Shown: one piece after another, positions 12,731-25,610 of the stretch
Position numbering within the stretch: the first letter of the stretch is position 1
Layout of the letters: every line of letters starts with the position of its first letter
Assembly: GCA_900708905.1 (NCBI GenBank)
Contig: CAADRB010000012.1
Coordinates: 1,347,235-1,411,234, forward strand
Direction of reading: 5' to 3'
Length of the DNA stretch: 64,000 nt
From: Hymenolepis diminuta
Lineage: Eukaryota > Platyhelminthes > Cestoda > Cyclophyllidea > Hymenolepididae
The notes under the pieces: generated by a model
Seen by the model: the letters and a program-made list of their open reading frames with translations, nothing else
Told to the model about the DNA's origin: nothing
Databases searched by the model: none
Made by a program: the position numbers and the translations under genes

Positions 12731-12793
12731 TGTGGTGGGGTGAGGTGGGGTGGAGTGGAGTGGAGTGGGTTGGGTTGGGTTGGGTTGGGTGGG
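12731..12793. repeat. G-rich pentamer tandem repeat (GGGGT, GGAGT, GGGTT)
   Basis: Blocks of related pentamers lie between the transposase segments FYVWDVV and VVEEGVN. The matching array at 21580-21642 in copy 2 appears identical. It is not a telomere repeat (TTAGGG). Confidence 0.9.
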
Positions 12794-13070
12794 ACGTGGT
12801 TGAAGAGGGAGTTAATACGCATGTCCGCACCACCAAATCCTCCTCTCTGATGGAAGCAATAGTCCTAACCTGATGGAGGTCATCAATAAAGATCACTTGA
12901 TATGGTCAAAGCTTGTGGTCAGTCGCCAGTGGACTGGAATTGAGTGGGTGATAGAGGCCGAGGGAGGGTATACATAATGGAACCTAGGTTAACATTACGT
13001 TGATTTGGTTTGTAACAAGAAATTGTAAATTTCAACCATTAAAAATGCAATGTTCTATTTTTATGGGATT

Positions 13071-13104
13071 GTGTAAGGTGTCCTACGATGTCTAACGCAC
13101 CCTG
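13071..13104 (-). repeat. Right terminal inverted repeat, mariner copy 1
   Basis: Its reverse complement begins CAGGGTGCGTTAGACATC and is similar to the left end. It is followed by TA and a TA-rich tract. Confidence 0.75.
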
Positions 13105-13106
13105 TA

Positions 13107-16100
13107 TATATATGTATATATACGTGTGTTATTCTCCGTGGCACAGCGAGAAAATTTTTCAAATTTTAATCATGCAGAGCATATGAATAACGGGTAACTT
13201 CAAGTGACTCCAAAAAGGTGCATTTTAAAGAAGAGAGTAAATAATAAAATAATTAGTCACAAAATAACGAATTTTACTCTATTTCAATTTAGTATATTAA
13301 GTCGTCCATATTTTCATAGATTGAAGGGTTCGATCTGTGATATCTTATTGTTTGATCCTCATCTTTGGCTTTCAGATGCATGATCGAGATTATTTTCCCA
13401 TTATCCAGTGCTGAATGACCGGTTGTCTTTTTTGCGGTGGTCAGTCTTGCCACTTCAACACATATTTCTGTCCAAAGATTGAGAAGGTCTAGTATTTTTG
13501 CATGAAATTAAGTAGTTTTAATTACCTTCACATAGAATATTTGAGATAGGCACTACTTTTAACTTGACGAAGCAGCAGTCTCAGTATTGAAGTCTTCCAG
13601 TCTAGAAAACCAAAATAAAAACCTCCCTCCAAGTTGTTCTGTAAAATTGCTTTAAAAACCAATTATCGAAAATGTGAGTGTTACAAGATGAAAAATTTGC
13701 CAAACAAAAATCCTTTTTAGATCACTAAAGATTACTTATATCAAGTGTAGTGGTGGTTTGCAGATATTAAACATGGTTTAAGTATTAATACTACATATGT
13801 CGCTGATAGTCGTATCCACTTTCTCTGTTCTGCTTGCTGTAAAGAGACACATAAATCGGTGTGGCATAACCAGCCACGAAAATAAATCATGTGGTCAACA
13901 TGCTCTGAGTTTAGAGCATAAAAATGAAAGTTAGATGGCGAAAACTGAATATTATGGCATTGCTTATTGAACTCTTCCCCCTATGAAACTACGGACAATC
14001 TAATGCTTCTGAATTCAAATTAAGTAGGACTTGTGATTCTCCGACTTACTTATCCCATGTTTTATACCTCAGTGAACTTCTTTATTATTCTCCTTATTCA
14101 GATGGTTTCTCATGAATCGAATTAAAATTTTTTACTGTGCCAATGGAAATAACATTGACTTTTTAATCTATTTCAGACTTTTAAAATTCAGTAATTTTTG
14201 AGTTATTTATTCGAAACGATAAGTTAAATTTAAAACAAGATGACTCAGTAAAATAGGTAAAATTTACGCCCAACTAACCTCTTGAACTCTGATTTAAATT
14301 GCTCTCAATTTAAATGTACATAGGGCAACTTTTATCGATAGTAATAAATCCCTAGTTCTTTGAATTTCAGCACTGATTTTGGTGGAGTTAGGGCAATCTG
14401 AGTTAGCAAGTGTGTTTGACCACTCCAGTATGTGAATTTTTGTTCATAATTTTACACTTTGTGTTTCTCGAAGAGACAGAAGGGGACAAAAACCACTTTA
14501 CCAAGTTGTCTATTGATCGGAAAATCTGGAATGCTATCATTAGCCCACAGCATTAACTTGTAGAATCTCCTAATTATATTGCTCCTTTTTCCTTATCAAT
14601 AAATTTAGCTTACCAATCAGATTAACGAATCATGGTTTTAAATTCATAGTTTTATTAGAGTAGAAAGAAGGATTAGTCAGTAGAGTTTAGAATTTTTTAT
14701 TGTACATTACTCATCTCAAATAGCAGAAAATGTGTTGATGTTCTACCGTCAGGCCTTCGCTAAGATTTGGTTTATCTTGGATATTTGAAGTCGTTTGGGT
14801 CCGTTACATTCATGGTGCAAATACTCACATGCAATGGGCAGCGTCACTTTTCTGCACTTGTTGGATACAAATCAACATTTTTACTTAAAAAATTCCACAT
14901 TCTTGAGAATTTCTCAATACTCCGTTCGTGGTTGGCTGCCTTATTTCTGAGCTTTAGAGCATTTGGGGCTAATTAGGGTCTTAAAAATCCGTTAATTATT
15001 ATCAGTTAAAACTGGTTAACATTTTTACCTGTCGGAACACAGCGCTTTCCGTGTATAAATCACTACTTAATCTTAAATCAAGCTGTCAACAAAGCCAAAT
15101 ATTAATGTCTTTATTACGTAGACGTAGATTTCCATAACGGAGTCGCAGAACTTTCTAGGAATTTATGCATAAATCGAAATCTAAACAAATTTCGTACTGT
15201 TTGTGGTAATTTCATTGTTTTACTAAATCTACTCAGTCAATTAACTATTTTTTTCTAAAATGGGGATTTTATTATCAATCTGCGTGCGTTCATTAAAGAT
15301 GTAATTGAGTTTTGTGGGGTATGGTAGAGTTTTAAACTTTCCATACGAATAAGATGAACTTATTCCTTAAAATTAAAAAAAATTTCTACACAGTTTAAAT
15401 TAATTTGATGTATGATGCAAAACGTGTTGATTTAAGTGCTCATAAACATTCTTGTTTCCAATTTAACTGAACTTTGGCCTGTGTTAACGTATTCGGTCTT
15501 TAATTTTGAGAGAGCGATAAATTGTTTCTCACGCAAAGAAGGTTATTCTTTTAATGGGTAAGTTAATTAATGAAAACATGAATTGCTCTAAATATCAGCG
15601 AGCTTATTCCAGTGTGTGCAGGCATCAAATCTCATGAGCGAATTTATGGGTTATGAACCTTCATGAGTCATTAGGTACTGAGGCGAAACATCCTTTCGTT
15701 TAACTTAATGACTCGTAGTTGCGTCCGTTCTCAATCAGCGAAAATAAATTTCGAATGTGCAATTATCGGATTCATCATCGTCTTTTGACCGTCAATTCTC
15801 AGTTTCCAATTACTGTACATATTGAACGCGACGCTATATCGAAAAGGGCTCTATGAAAGAATCATCTGGTTTCCGTAATATGAAGTTATTCGAAAGGAAT
15901 AAATAAAAAACTATACGTTGCAAGTCCTTTAACCGTCTAGGAATAGCAAATTTTGCAGAATACTTTAGTTTGACGCTTTTTTGAGCAGCATTAATAAGCC
16001 AAACGCTTCTTTTCAAAAATTTGCATCCTATTTTACGATTTACTCTCTTTGGGTCTATCAGTTTCGATCTAATTTTGTACTGGGGCTGATATTTACCTAC

Positions 16101-19100
16101 AAGAACTCTGGATAACATCCATTATACTCGTTCTAGTAATAAGCAAACGCATACACATAGTTTGATTGTGTGGAAGGTCATAATTCAAACCCCAAAATCA
16201 TTATATCCTGAATGAGAAGAGTGGGAAGATGTAGGACGATTAGGAGGGTCAGAGTAAAATTAGAATATCAAAAGAATTTAAAATCTTAGGGATTTCAGGA
16301 GATTTGATGAACATTTTCTTGGTAGAGTTGCTAAGTCACTCGATCTGCAGAAATGAATATTTGTATGTTATTATATCGATACAACTACACCTGTACCTTT
16401 AGATATGCAATAATTGATAATGCATACATAAATTACGATCTTAAAAAGTTGATTATTTTTGTAGAAAAGGTAGGTGATATCAAATTCAGAAAAGTTTCAC
16501 TTTATCCTCTTTTATCGAATAGGTAATATTTGCTATGAAAACGAACATGACTTTTTTATTTAAACAATTTAAAAGCAGCGTTCATAATAATTATAAGGTA
16601 ATAGATCTATTAAGGTTAATATTTCATCTGTAACTTGGTGGTCGTTTTAACGACTGTGTGCTGTACCCGGTAGTTTGTTCATTTATATCATGTTCGTCTG
16701 CCGCTGCGAGATTAATCACCCGGCGGGTGTGGTCAACCAATAAACATTCCATTTCCTGGTGGACGGAGTAATTTTTAATAATACAACTCCTCTGAAATGA
16801 TCCACCGATAATATTATAACCTTTGCAGATTCAATGGTTATTTTTCGCAATTGTGGGTCTAAATACTATTATTAAGTCTATTTACGATTAAAGATTCATC
16901 AGAGCTCGTTTCACGACTGCGGATTAGACATGACTAAGTTAAGATTTTAAGAAGTAATTGAGGAACTTTAAATTTCTGACCGACATGAGAAGTGATTTTT
17001 CTTGAGCTCGAGAAATAGTTATTTTTAAAGTTAAATTGCATTTGAGTTTAGTGTAAAGACTGTTAAGCATTCTAACTGAATGTAAATATTTAACGAACGA
17101 ATATTTACGTTAACATGCTTCAATGATTGAATATCTCACAATTAATTCTTGAAAAAAATGATCAGATTTTTACTCAGGAAAATTCAAATTAACGCATGTT
17201 TGTTTAAATGGACTAAATCGGATTAATTTTTACGATTATCACTAGGCTGACAGCTTGTTGAATACTAGGTAAATCTGAGGAAATGAGTTTTAACACAGTT
17301 AAAACTCAGAGAGGAAGGAGTAAATTTCCAAGGACTTAGTTTTATGGATTATATAGTGGTACACATTCCATCTTCATATTCATGCTGTTATAAGTTATGA
17401 CTTCAATAACTAAATCTATTCATTGAAGATTGAAGAGCTCACATTTTTATCTGACTGTCTTGTTTCTTGAGAAGAATTCGTTAATCTCGTTGAAATCACT
17501 ATCCCATCTTAAGTACTCAGATTTGAAATTTGTTTAAAAATCACCAAAGAAGCATCCAAATTTAAAATTATGAGCAAGTACCGTTAGCGCTAAAGGAAGC
17601 GAATTATTTAAAACCCTAATCATATCTCAAAAAACTACATGGTCAACTTTATCTGCAAAACTTTCCATCAGTGGAATTACTTTTGACTCGATTTTTATTA
17701 AAAACCGTGGAAGCATCATTAATACAACGCTTAAATTTAATGAACACCTGAGTGGAAATTCAATACCTAAATTTCTTTGGAAACAAGGATCTGATCACTA
17801 AGATCCCTAATTCAAGAAGGCATACGCATTCTACAACTATTTCATATTAATATCAAATATTAAGATTACTATATAAAATTTTTGATTTTTCATTATGCAC
17901 TTTATTAGAATCTCATAGACTTAATTCATCACAAGGTGATAAGAAATAAATTTGCATTGACTATAAATTACAACCAACGTGGAAAGAATTTTTCCACTTG
18001 ATAGAAGAATGAAAATTTTCCTATTGAATATTTTGTCCTAAATGCCAACTCTGAATGTTGACGTTGATGAGGTCACATTGAAAACACCTTTCATCGAGAA
18101 ACCTCGGTTCACTTTCTTATCTTATAGGTGTGACGGAATATGTAGCTTAAACTGAGGAAATATAGATGAAACAAGTTAAGAAAAATTGCCGCAAATTTAG
18201 AAAGAAAAAGTGCTAAGAATTCATGACTTATTGGTTGCGATTTACATCAATATGAGCTTGGTTTTAGGAATCAAATTGATAATTATTTGAGAACTTCATA
18301 CGTTAGTGTTGACGTGCATTACTTTGAACAGTATTCGAAAAAGCCAAATATAAAACCGGTAAAATCTTAGGGAAGTAGGAGTCATATTCGACAGAATTTT
18401 GGTATCTTGTTGGTGGGACAAAATATGAATCTTGAAGTTCAGTATCTCACAAGCTACATATTTTTTTTCATATTGTCCAATTTGACAGAAAGATCGTATC
18501 AGATATATTAGTTTTAAATAAGGGGAATCATACTTCACTGAATGAAAGAGAAATTCCAATATTTCTGACAAAAGGCAAATATTTCGATGAAGTACGGCTT
18601 GTCGCTGTCATCTAGACCTCAATAGTTCGAAGTATTTGAGACTACTTTGCTCAAATGAAGATTAGCGTAGAAGAAAATGCGGGAAAATTAATTCATTTAG
18701 TAGATAGAGGAAGTGTACATCAGATATAGATGTCCTTTAGGTGATGGCACCAATAGATATAAACAACATATTTCCCGCTTTTGTGTTTCATCATTATTTA
18801 TAAATATTTCAAATTGAATACAGTTTACACCCTCTTTACTAGTTGAAAGATTTCTAATTTTGAAATAGAGCCCTATTATTAACTTCTTTTCCATAGGCTC
18901 AGGGTTATATTTTCTATATCCCAATTTAAAAAGCTTAAGAATTAGTTTAACTTTTCGTCCTGCTTAAATTTTGCATCATCTTTGAGCCAACATCCAATTA
19001 AAATTATTTACACTTATTCACAAACTTCGTACAGAGATGTTTGCTTTTGGAAACGGAAGAGCTTAACTTTGATTGAAAGCTTATGGCGACCTCCTACTAT

Positions 19101-20680
19101 TCACCTATAAACATAGACGGAAGTAAAAGCGCTAGAGATATACACACGGATTGAGAGGACTTGGATGCGAAATAAACATGACTTATTTGACCCCGCTGCA
19201 GCTGATAGGGGCGTGGAGATTAGAATTTCAAATTGGGTTGAGGGTATGAATCCTCAGCGAAGATCACCTAATGCAGGCTTGGGAGATAGGAGGGGAGACG
19301 AATAGAGGTCGCGTCATCCTGGTGACTGTGAGGAATCGTAGGGAATGAAGTATCGCCACGTTGGCAGCTTTTAACATCCCGTGAATCTCCATAACGTTAA
19401 GGTATGATTAGGTAAAGATTTCATAAAGGTAGCATTTTCTCTCAATTAGAAAGTAACTGCAAGAGGTCGTTTAAAGAATATCTTTTGTATATAGTGACAG
19501 TAAGACATCGATGCCAAAAATATAAACATCTCCGGAAAAAGATGTTCAGATTTTATGGTATTCAAATATAATAGAAAAGTAGTGAAATTAAAATTCATGA
19601 ATTGACTTTTGTGACCTTGGAGTATTCATGACTTATTACAAAAAAGTGGGATTACATCATATTTAATTCCTTTGAAAAAAGGCCGTTTTATAGGTAAAAT
19701 TCGAAAAGAGAGTAAACAGCTTTCAAATTAAATTTTGCTGTGGAGGGGAGACAGAAACAAATTGAGGGATTTCTGTCTTGAAATCAAAATTTCTCCATGG
19801 CTCCAGTTGCGATTAGGGGCATTTTGTCTTTGAGAAATTCACTATATCAAAGATTTTGTCTGCGTCTGGGCGGAAGTTAATTTTCAAAGGAAATGTGTGA
19901 AATACTGATTTTGTAGGGCATAGATTTGTATTCATTTGCATGTCTGAGGAAAAAGAGTTCGAGTTAATTTTAAGAACGCAAATTATAATTTCCCAATTTA
20001 TTTTGAGCTGAAATAGTAGATAATTTAATTTGACCCAGAATAATTAAGATCGGTCTTATTTAGGAGACATATGACTCATCCTGTTCATTCAGCTTTGTGA
20101 ACTTGTTTAGTTTTTCGAATTAAAGGAATATTTAGACTTTAAAATACCGAAATCAGACTTCAAAAAAAATTGACAGCAAAGGCAAAAGCTTAAATGAAAA
20201 TCCAACCGAATTTTTGATTACGAGTATTAATCAAAAGTTTTTTTATTCTGAAGTCGGTCTTGATCTCATCAACTCCCTTAATCTTTTTTGTTTTTAGCGT
20301 GATCGCTTAATCAGCTAGGCATTTCTAATTCCACTGGAAGTCAATAATATATACTGGAGATCACTAGATCTTTCCCAAGACCAACTAGCAAACGCAATTA
20401 ACTTATCTTCACGTGGTGTGACATAGAGTATTTCTATAGAACATTGTAGAAATTCGTTCCGAAACCTATGGATCAGCTTCTCAACTTTTTTCTATCAATC
20501 AACCAACTAATCATCTGATTATTCAATGTCCCCATTTACTCGAAGATCTCCAAAGTTCAAATTTAGTAATCTCACAAATTTCAGCGTTAGCTTAAATATA
20601 GAAGGTGAGAAATACGTTAGAGACTACCGTTTACTTCTTTGATTTAAACGTATTCTCAGATTGATATATGTATATATATA
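13107..20680. other. Gene-poor AT-rich spacer
   Basis: About 7.6 kb between the two transposon copies. All six frames are broken by frequent stops, and the longest open stretches (for example 15834-16118 and 18296-18571, both minus) have AT-driven composition and no motif. A more GC-rich patch at about 19190-19390 may be an old repeat. No tRNA, rRNA or known small RNA was recognised. Confidence 0.7.
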
Positions 20681-21954
20681 TAAGATATCTGAGGACAATA
20701 ATATATTGTAATTTAAGCTAACCCGATATTAATTAATGAATCTTTTACATCAGGTGATGGCATGTCAAATACTACTATAACTAATGAAATGATAAGACAC
20801 ACTGTAATGGCGCCTATGAAAGCAAAAGACAGCGATTTAGAGATGGCGAGATTTCTCAAAGTCACCAGATTTTCCGTTTGCAAAGTTAGAAAGGAGCTGC
20901 CGAACGAAAACAGTGGAGATGAATTGGCCACCACGCAGAAGAGAAAACAGCATTGTCAACACTGACTCATTCACTCACTCACTCACTCACCACTCACTCT
21001 CTCGGAACACCCGAATTTGTGCGAAGAGTGCATGGCATGGCATGGCATAGCATGACGTGGCATAGCATGACATGGTGGACAAAAATCGTACGAAGTCAAT
21101 GCCCCACATCATGCTAAACATCTTCAAGTGTCTGAAGGAACAATGAGGAATGTTGTTCATCAAGACCTCAGATACAAATCCCAGGCGTTCATAGGCGAGT
21201 TCGTCAGTTTATGTGGACAAAAACAACTCAGGAGAATCGTTGAATGCGTGCCAGACGACTCCTAAAATAATTGAAGCGTTGACTTTTTTCTACAGGATCT
21301 TAGAGTCAATGCAGATGCGGATGTGGATGCAGATGCCTATGTGGAAACTCTTCAAACCATTGTTGTTGAGCCACCTTGGATAGACAGGACAGCTAATGGA
21401 AGACCCCCCCCCCCCATGTCTTCCATTAAGATTCGCCTCCATCTCATAAAGCTCTCAGAACCCAGAATTGGATGGATGGATGGATGGATAGATGGATGGC
21501 GGAGAATTTTCACTACACCAGACTTATGGCCTCCTAACTACTGCGCAAGCCTTAATCCTTTCGATTTTTACGTGTGGGATGTGGTGGGGTGAGGTGGGGT
21601 GGAGTGGAGTGGAGTGGGTTGGGTTGGGTTGGGTTGGGTGGGACGTGGTTGAAGAGGGAGTTAATACGCATGTCCGCACCACCAAATCCTCCTCTCTGAT
21701 GGAAGCAATAGTCCTAACCTGATGGAGGTCATCAATAAAGATCACTTGATATGGTCAAAGCTTGTGGTCAGTCGCCAGTGGACTGGAATTGAGTGGGTGA
21801 TAGAGGCCGAGGGAGGGTATACATAATGGAACCTAGGTTAACATTACGTTGATTTGGTTTGTAACAAGAAATTGTAAATTTCAACCATTAAAAATGCAAT
21901 GTTCTATTTTCTAGAAGTGTGTAAGGGGTCTTAAGATATCTTACACACCCCGTC
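20681..21954 (+). mobile_element. Decayed Tc1/mariner-type transposon, copy 2
   Basis: It has the same internal structure as copy 1: helix-turn-helix segment from 20762, the same catalytic-core deletion, the same poly-C, GGAT and G-rich pentamer tracts, and the same frameshifts. The two reading frames at 21323-21592 and 21492-21722 translate identically to those at 12474-12743 and 12643-12873. The right end (21917-21954) is a recognisable but divergent inverted repeat. At the left end only the inner part (AAGATATCTGAGGACA) remains, the outer bases being merged into a TATA-rich tract. The ACTC array is short here, and a CATGG-type pentamer array at about 21029-21075 is longer than in copy 1. 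It cannot encode transposase. Confidence 0.85.
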
Positions 21955-24900
21955 TATATATATATTACTCAATTAATACTAAATTTTTAAATTCGTATTT
22001 ACTTATTTGGGTCACTTTTAATTTATTGGCTAGGGTATAATCCGTCCACGAGATTTTGATTTCAGGTGTCGCGTTATAGCTATTTATTTCTGTCTGAATC
22101 CAGGCCTGATCTGGAATGCGAGGGGAGGACAGTTTTGCATAGTTAATGAGTTGATCAAACGATCAAAGTTGATCAAAGTCCAACCACATTTGCATTAATT
22201 AGGTCGTAATAGCGCATTTAAAACATATTTTTCGCCACTTAGCAACAGTTTTAATTATTAGTTAGCTCACTCATACCCCTTTTCGGAAAGCAAATACTTA
22301 CCTTCATTTCATTAGTTATTAAATAATGGTAGCAGAAGAGGAATGCATACTTTAACACATTTTAAACAATTTTATTAATTGCACCTACATTCTCACACAA
22401 GTGAATTTTCAATTTTGGTTCTGACTACGCCTTTTTGCAATTACGAATCTTCGATACTTCATCGAGTCTTAATATGCATTTAAATAGAATTACAAATAAG
22501 TAAAACAGTCAATAAAAACATTGAAAAATAACGTTTATTAATACAGCTGAAAGTCCTCAGTCTTCAATAGGGAAATTTTTTATTGAATAATATTAAAAAT
22601 CAATTCTAAATATCATTTACAATTAATATTTTTTAACAATGTCTGTTTAAATCGTTGGCTAAATGCAAAATAGTTTGATTTGTTGTTCTGATTGAATTAT
22701 CTTGAAAGTTGCTATTTGATGCTTTATGTCCTTAATCTTTCAGTTGGAATGCAAGTTTGTTCTTGAACTTTCCTCGTGGTCATTCACTTTACGGGTGTAT
22801 ATAAAGTGCACCACTTAAACATTTCAGACGTCTAGTGTTAAGATTTCATGCATTTTATGCAATTTTATTTCTTCAAATATATGAACCATGCAAATTCGCT
22901 GCTCTCTCACGTGTCAACCGATTTTAATACCAAAGCGAGTATTTCCCAATTATCGATTTAAAGACTTGCCTAATCTCTTCGTATAAAGAGCTGGAATGGA
23001 TCATAAACTTCAGTAACATAATGAATGATCCAGTGTAAGCAGTAACTTCACTTAATCAGACCTCTATTTCCAAATAAAAAATGAAAGATTATTTACTTTT
23101 ACTTTCCGATTTTCATCAATTAGTTTTGGAAATTATTAATCAGAGAGCGGTGACTTATCATTAGAGAATACAAATTCGTTCGTTTAAAAGTATTATTGGA
23201 GGCCTTTGATAGAATGTTGTACTGGGTTGCGAGTTTTAACAGTTGCACTCATTTAGTTTTCATTGCCTTCACTTCGGAAATCGATCATAAATACTTCAAA
23301 ATTAAAAGAAAGCATATTTACATATGCGTATATGTAACTGTTCGGGCTTGTAAGTTTGAACAATGGTACTAATCCGATTCTTTTAAGTGCATGGAAATAG
23401 AGAGCATTAATTTCATGACACTAACATTTTAACTCCAAACCGCCTTCGGGACACGTCTTGGATAGAAGGGTAGCACCAAGTAACCTACCTGGTGAGAAAC
23501 TCAATTCTAGCCCTACAATTTGTTAAGCAGATATGACCAGAAAGGTTGGCACTTCTGCTCACTTGGCGTGCACCGATGATCCGTGAGCTTTGATTTCCCG
23601 AGTAAGCACGTTACTCTCTGCGCCCCCAGCCCATTATCAAATCGGATATTTTACTTCAAAACGTATTCAATTATCTGTTATGTACACTATTTTAAGGAGA
23701 ACATATTTGAAAATTACCATAGTGGAAAAACTTTGTTGGTTATTTAAAACACGTCTTCTTAACTCACTAAATTTCACCAAATAACAATTTGGTTATTTAT
23801 TTTTGGTTAAATCAATTATTTTGTCCTTTAAATAACTGTGTATTTTGGCTACATGTTGAAATAATTTATTTATTCCACGGCTGCCAGAGCATTCCCTTAC
23901 TTGAAGAATGTCTGTTTGCTAAAAATAGAAGACACGAATTTCCTTTATTTGGAATATGTGTAAATGGCTAACTTGCACATATTCATTGGAAAAGAAATGA
24001 GGTGTGGCTGTGATGCCTGTATATAAAGGGAATTTAATGGGCTTTTAAATCTTAAAGAATTTTTTTATTCATCGTCCGCCAGATATTTGTCAGAGAAGAC
24101 TTCCATGAAATTCGGATTTTTTCACTGACATTTTTAATCTTGCGAACTGCACATGAAGAGAATCATTTATTATAATTTTCCATTGTTGATTCGATTCAAA
24201 CATCAGCTGAGTGATTGTTAAATAAAATGCAAATAATTTTTAGATTTATTACTTTAAAATGGGGTGGGACACAGGAGAATTCATTTAATTTGAACTTTCA
24301 TACTATTCTATTTATATTTCCGGTCTAGATTTTCCAAGAGTCAAGTCGCCTTTTAAATAACCAACTTACTCTTCTAGGCGAATTGAAAAGCATGGATATG
24401 TGAAAGACATTTGATAATGAGTAATCTTAATAATACCCAAGGTTATCTAGGGAAATGCTTTCCACTCAAAAGATAACCCATGCTTGTCAGTTACCGGCCC
24501 CTACGCCTCCAGTGCATCTCCCCTCTTCCTCAGCACGCTCTCCTCTCTATCCCTCTTTCTCTCTCACTTGTTTCAAACTCGTTGTGGCTTCCTTGAATAC
24601 ATTTTGGTCTAATCAATTGTTGGTGTTCTGCTCCACGATTGTTGTTAGCTCTTACTCTAACAGCTACGAAATAGTAATTATTATTGCTGCTGTTATGTGT
24701 TAGCTGAAAACCGTTAGTTGTTATCTTAACTCCAACAGGCCTAACTTGACCAGTGCGGTTGACCAATCCACTATGTGTGCGCTGATGAGCACCGAACCCA
24801 CGACTATTAACTGCAAAGACGAGCACGTTTTAACTGTCATATCTCCTGTAACATTATTCTTTCCATTATAATACTTTGATTATTATCATATACTTTCTAA

Positions 24901-25540
24901 CTGGCCAAACCTGTAGGCTTTATTTTATGATAAAGCTCTGTTTCCAACTTTCATCCACTTTTAATTTAATACTGCTTAAAGCAAATTCATTTTTTCTCTA
25001 AATTTTTTGCCTATATATTATTTATTCTTCTCTATTTCTCTTACAGATCAACATAGTCATCGTTCGTTTATTTATTAATTATGTTAACGTTTGTTATACT
25101 ATTCGGAGGTGTATACATGGATTTAGGATCTAAATATTGAAGATACGGTTGGAGTCTTGGGTCCATAGTGCTAGCAACATATGATTACTCTTTATCCAGA
25201 GCAGGGGAAATAATTTGAATATAGATAAATTTACACTTAATATTGGGATAGTGGACACCAGACGCTTTAACCTTCCAATTTTTTATGAGATATAAAGCAA
25301 CCGGAATGTGGATGCGTGTCTTTGTACATGAGGAACAGCACTCCCATCGATAGTAAAAAGTATTATCTTCATTTCTGCCAGAATTCACATACGACTGACG
25401 GCGATGTCCACTTGAGGTGGAGTGTTAGGCTATAAGAGAAGCAAGTTGAATTTGTTGGGTATCTAAGCCACAAATTTTAACTTTTTATGTTTCAATCATA
25501 ATATTAATAATATTCATAGTAATTCAAAAATTTCACAATT

Positions 25541-25610
25541 GTTAATTGTGGGAAGCAACTGACATCGAATGACAATAAATCCAACAAGTGAATAAATAAA
25601 GGGATCAAAA
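25541..25610 (+). repeat. Short degenerate dispersed block
   Basis: Shares TGTGGGAAGCAACTGA, CAACAA-TG and the trailing AAAGGGA pattern with 35198-35275 and 54280-54340. The similarity is short and found by eye, so the repeat family is not defined. Confidence 0.35.

Larger units (their letters stand above)
11744..13104 (+). mobile_element. Decayed Tc1/mariner-type transposon, copy 1
   Basis: Imperfect terminal inverted repeats of about 33 bases (11744-11775 and 13071-13104) begin CAGAGTGCGTGAG and CAGGGTGCGTTAG and are flanked by TA on both sides, the Tc1/mariner target duplication. Transposase remnants run in order on the plus strand. They are an N-terminal helix-turn-helix segment from 11834 (MARFLKVTRFSVCKVRKEL), then KHLQVSEGTMRNVVHQDLRY, LRVNADAD...DAYVETLQT, DLWPPN...LNPFDFYVW carrying the third catalytic acid, and NKDHLI...VIEAEGG at the C-terminus. 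These lie in different frames. The region expected to hold the first catalytic Asp is deleted and the second is replaced by repetitive sequence, so no active enzyme can be made. Simple repeats interrupt it at 12041-12164, 12556-12567, 12620-12650 and 12731-12793. It shares at least 850 near-identical bases with copy 2. Confidence 0.85.

Noticed and set aside
12764..12793. GGGTT array as telomeric repeat
   Set aside because: The unit is a pentamer grading into GGAGT and GGGGT, sits inside a transposon, and is not TTAGGG.
15645..15695. Hammerhead-ribozyme-like string (CATGAGTC ... GGCGAAAC)
   Set aside because: The CTGATGA core has two mismatches, stem II pairs poorly and I could not find the matching stem I/III arms.
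23430..23640. More structured, GC-richer patch considered as tRNA, 5S or snRNA
   Set aside because: No cloverleaf, no B box, and no snRNA or 5S signature could be matched.
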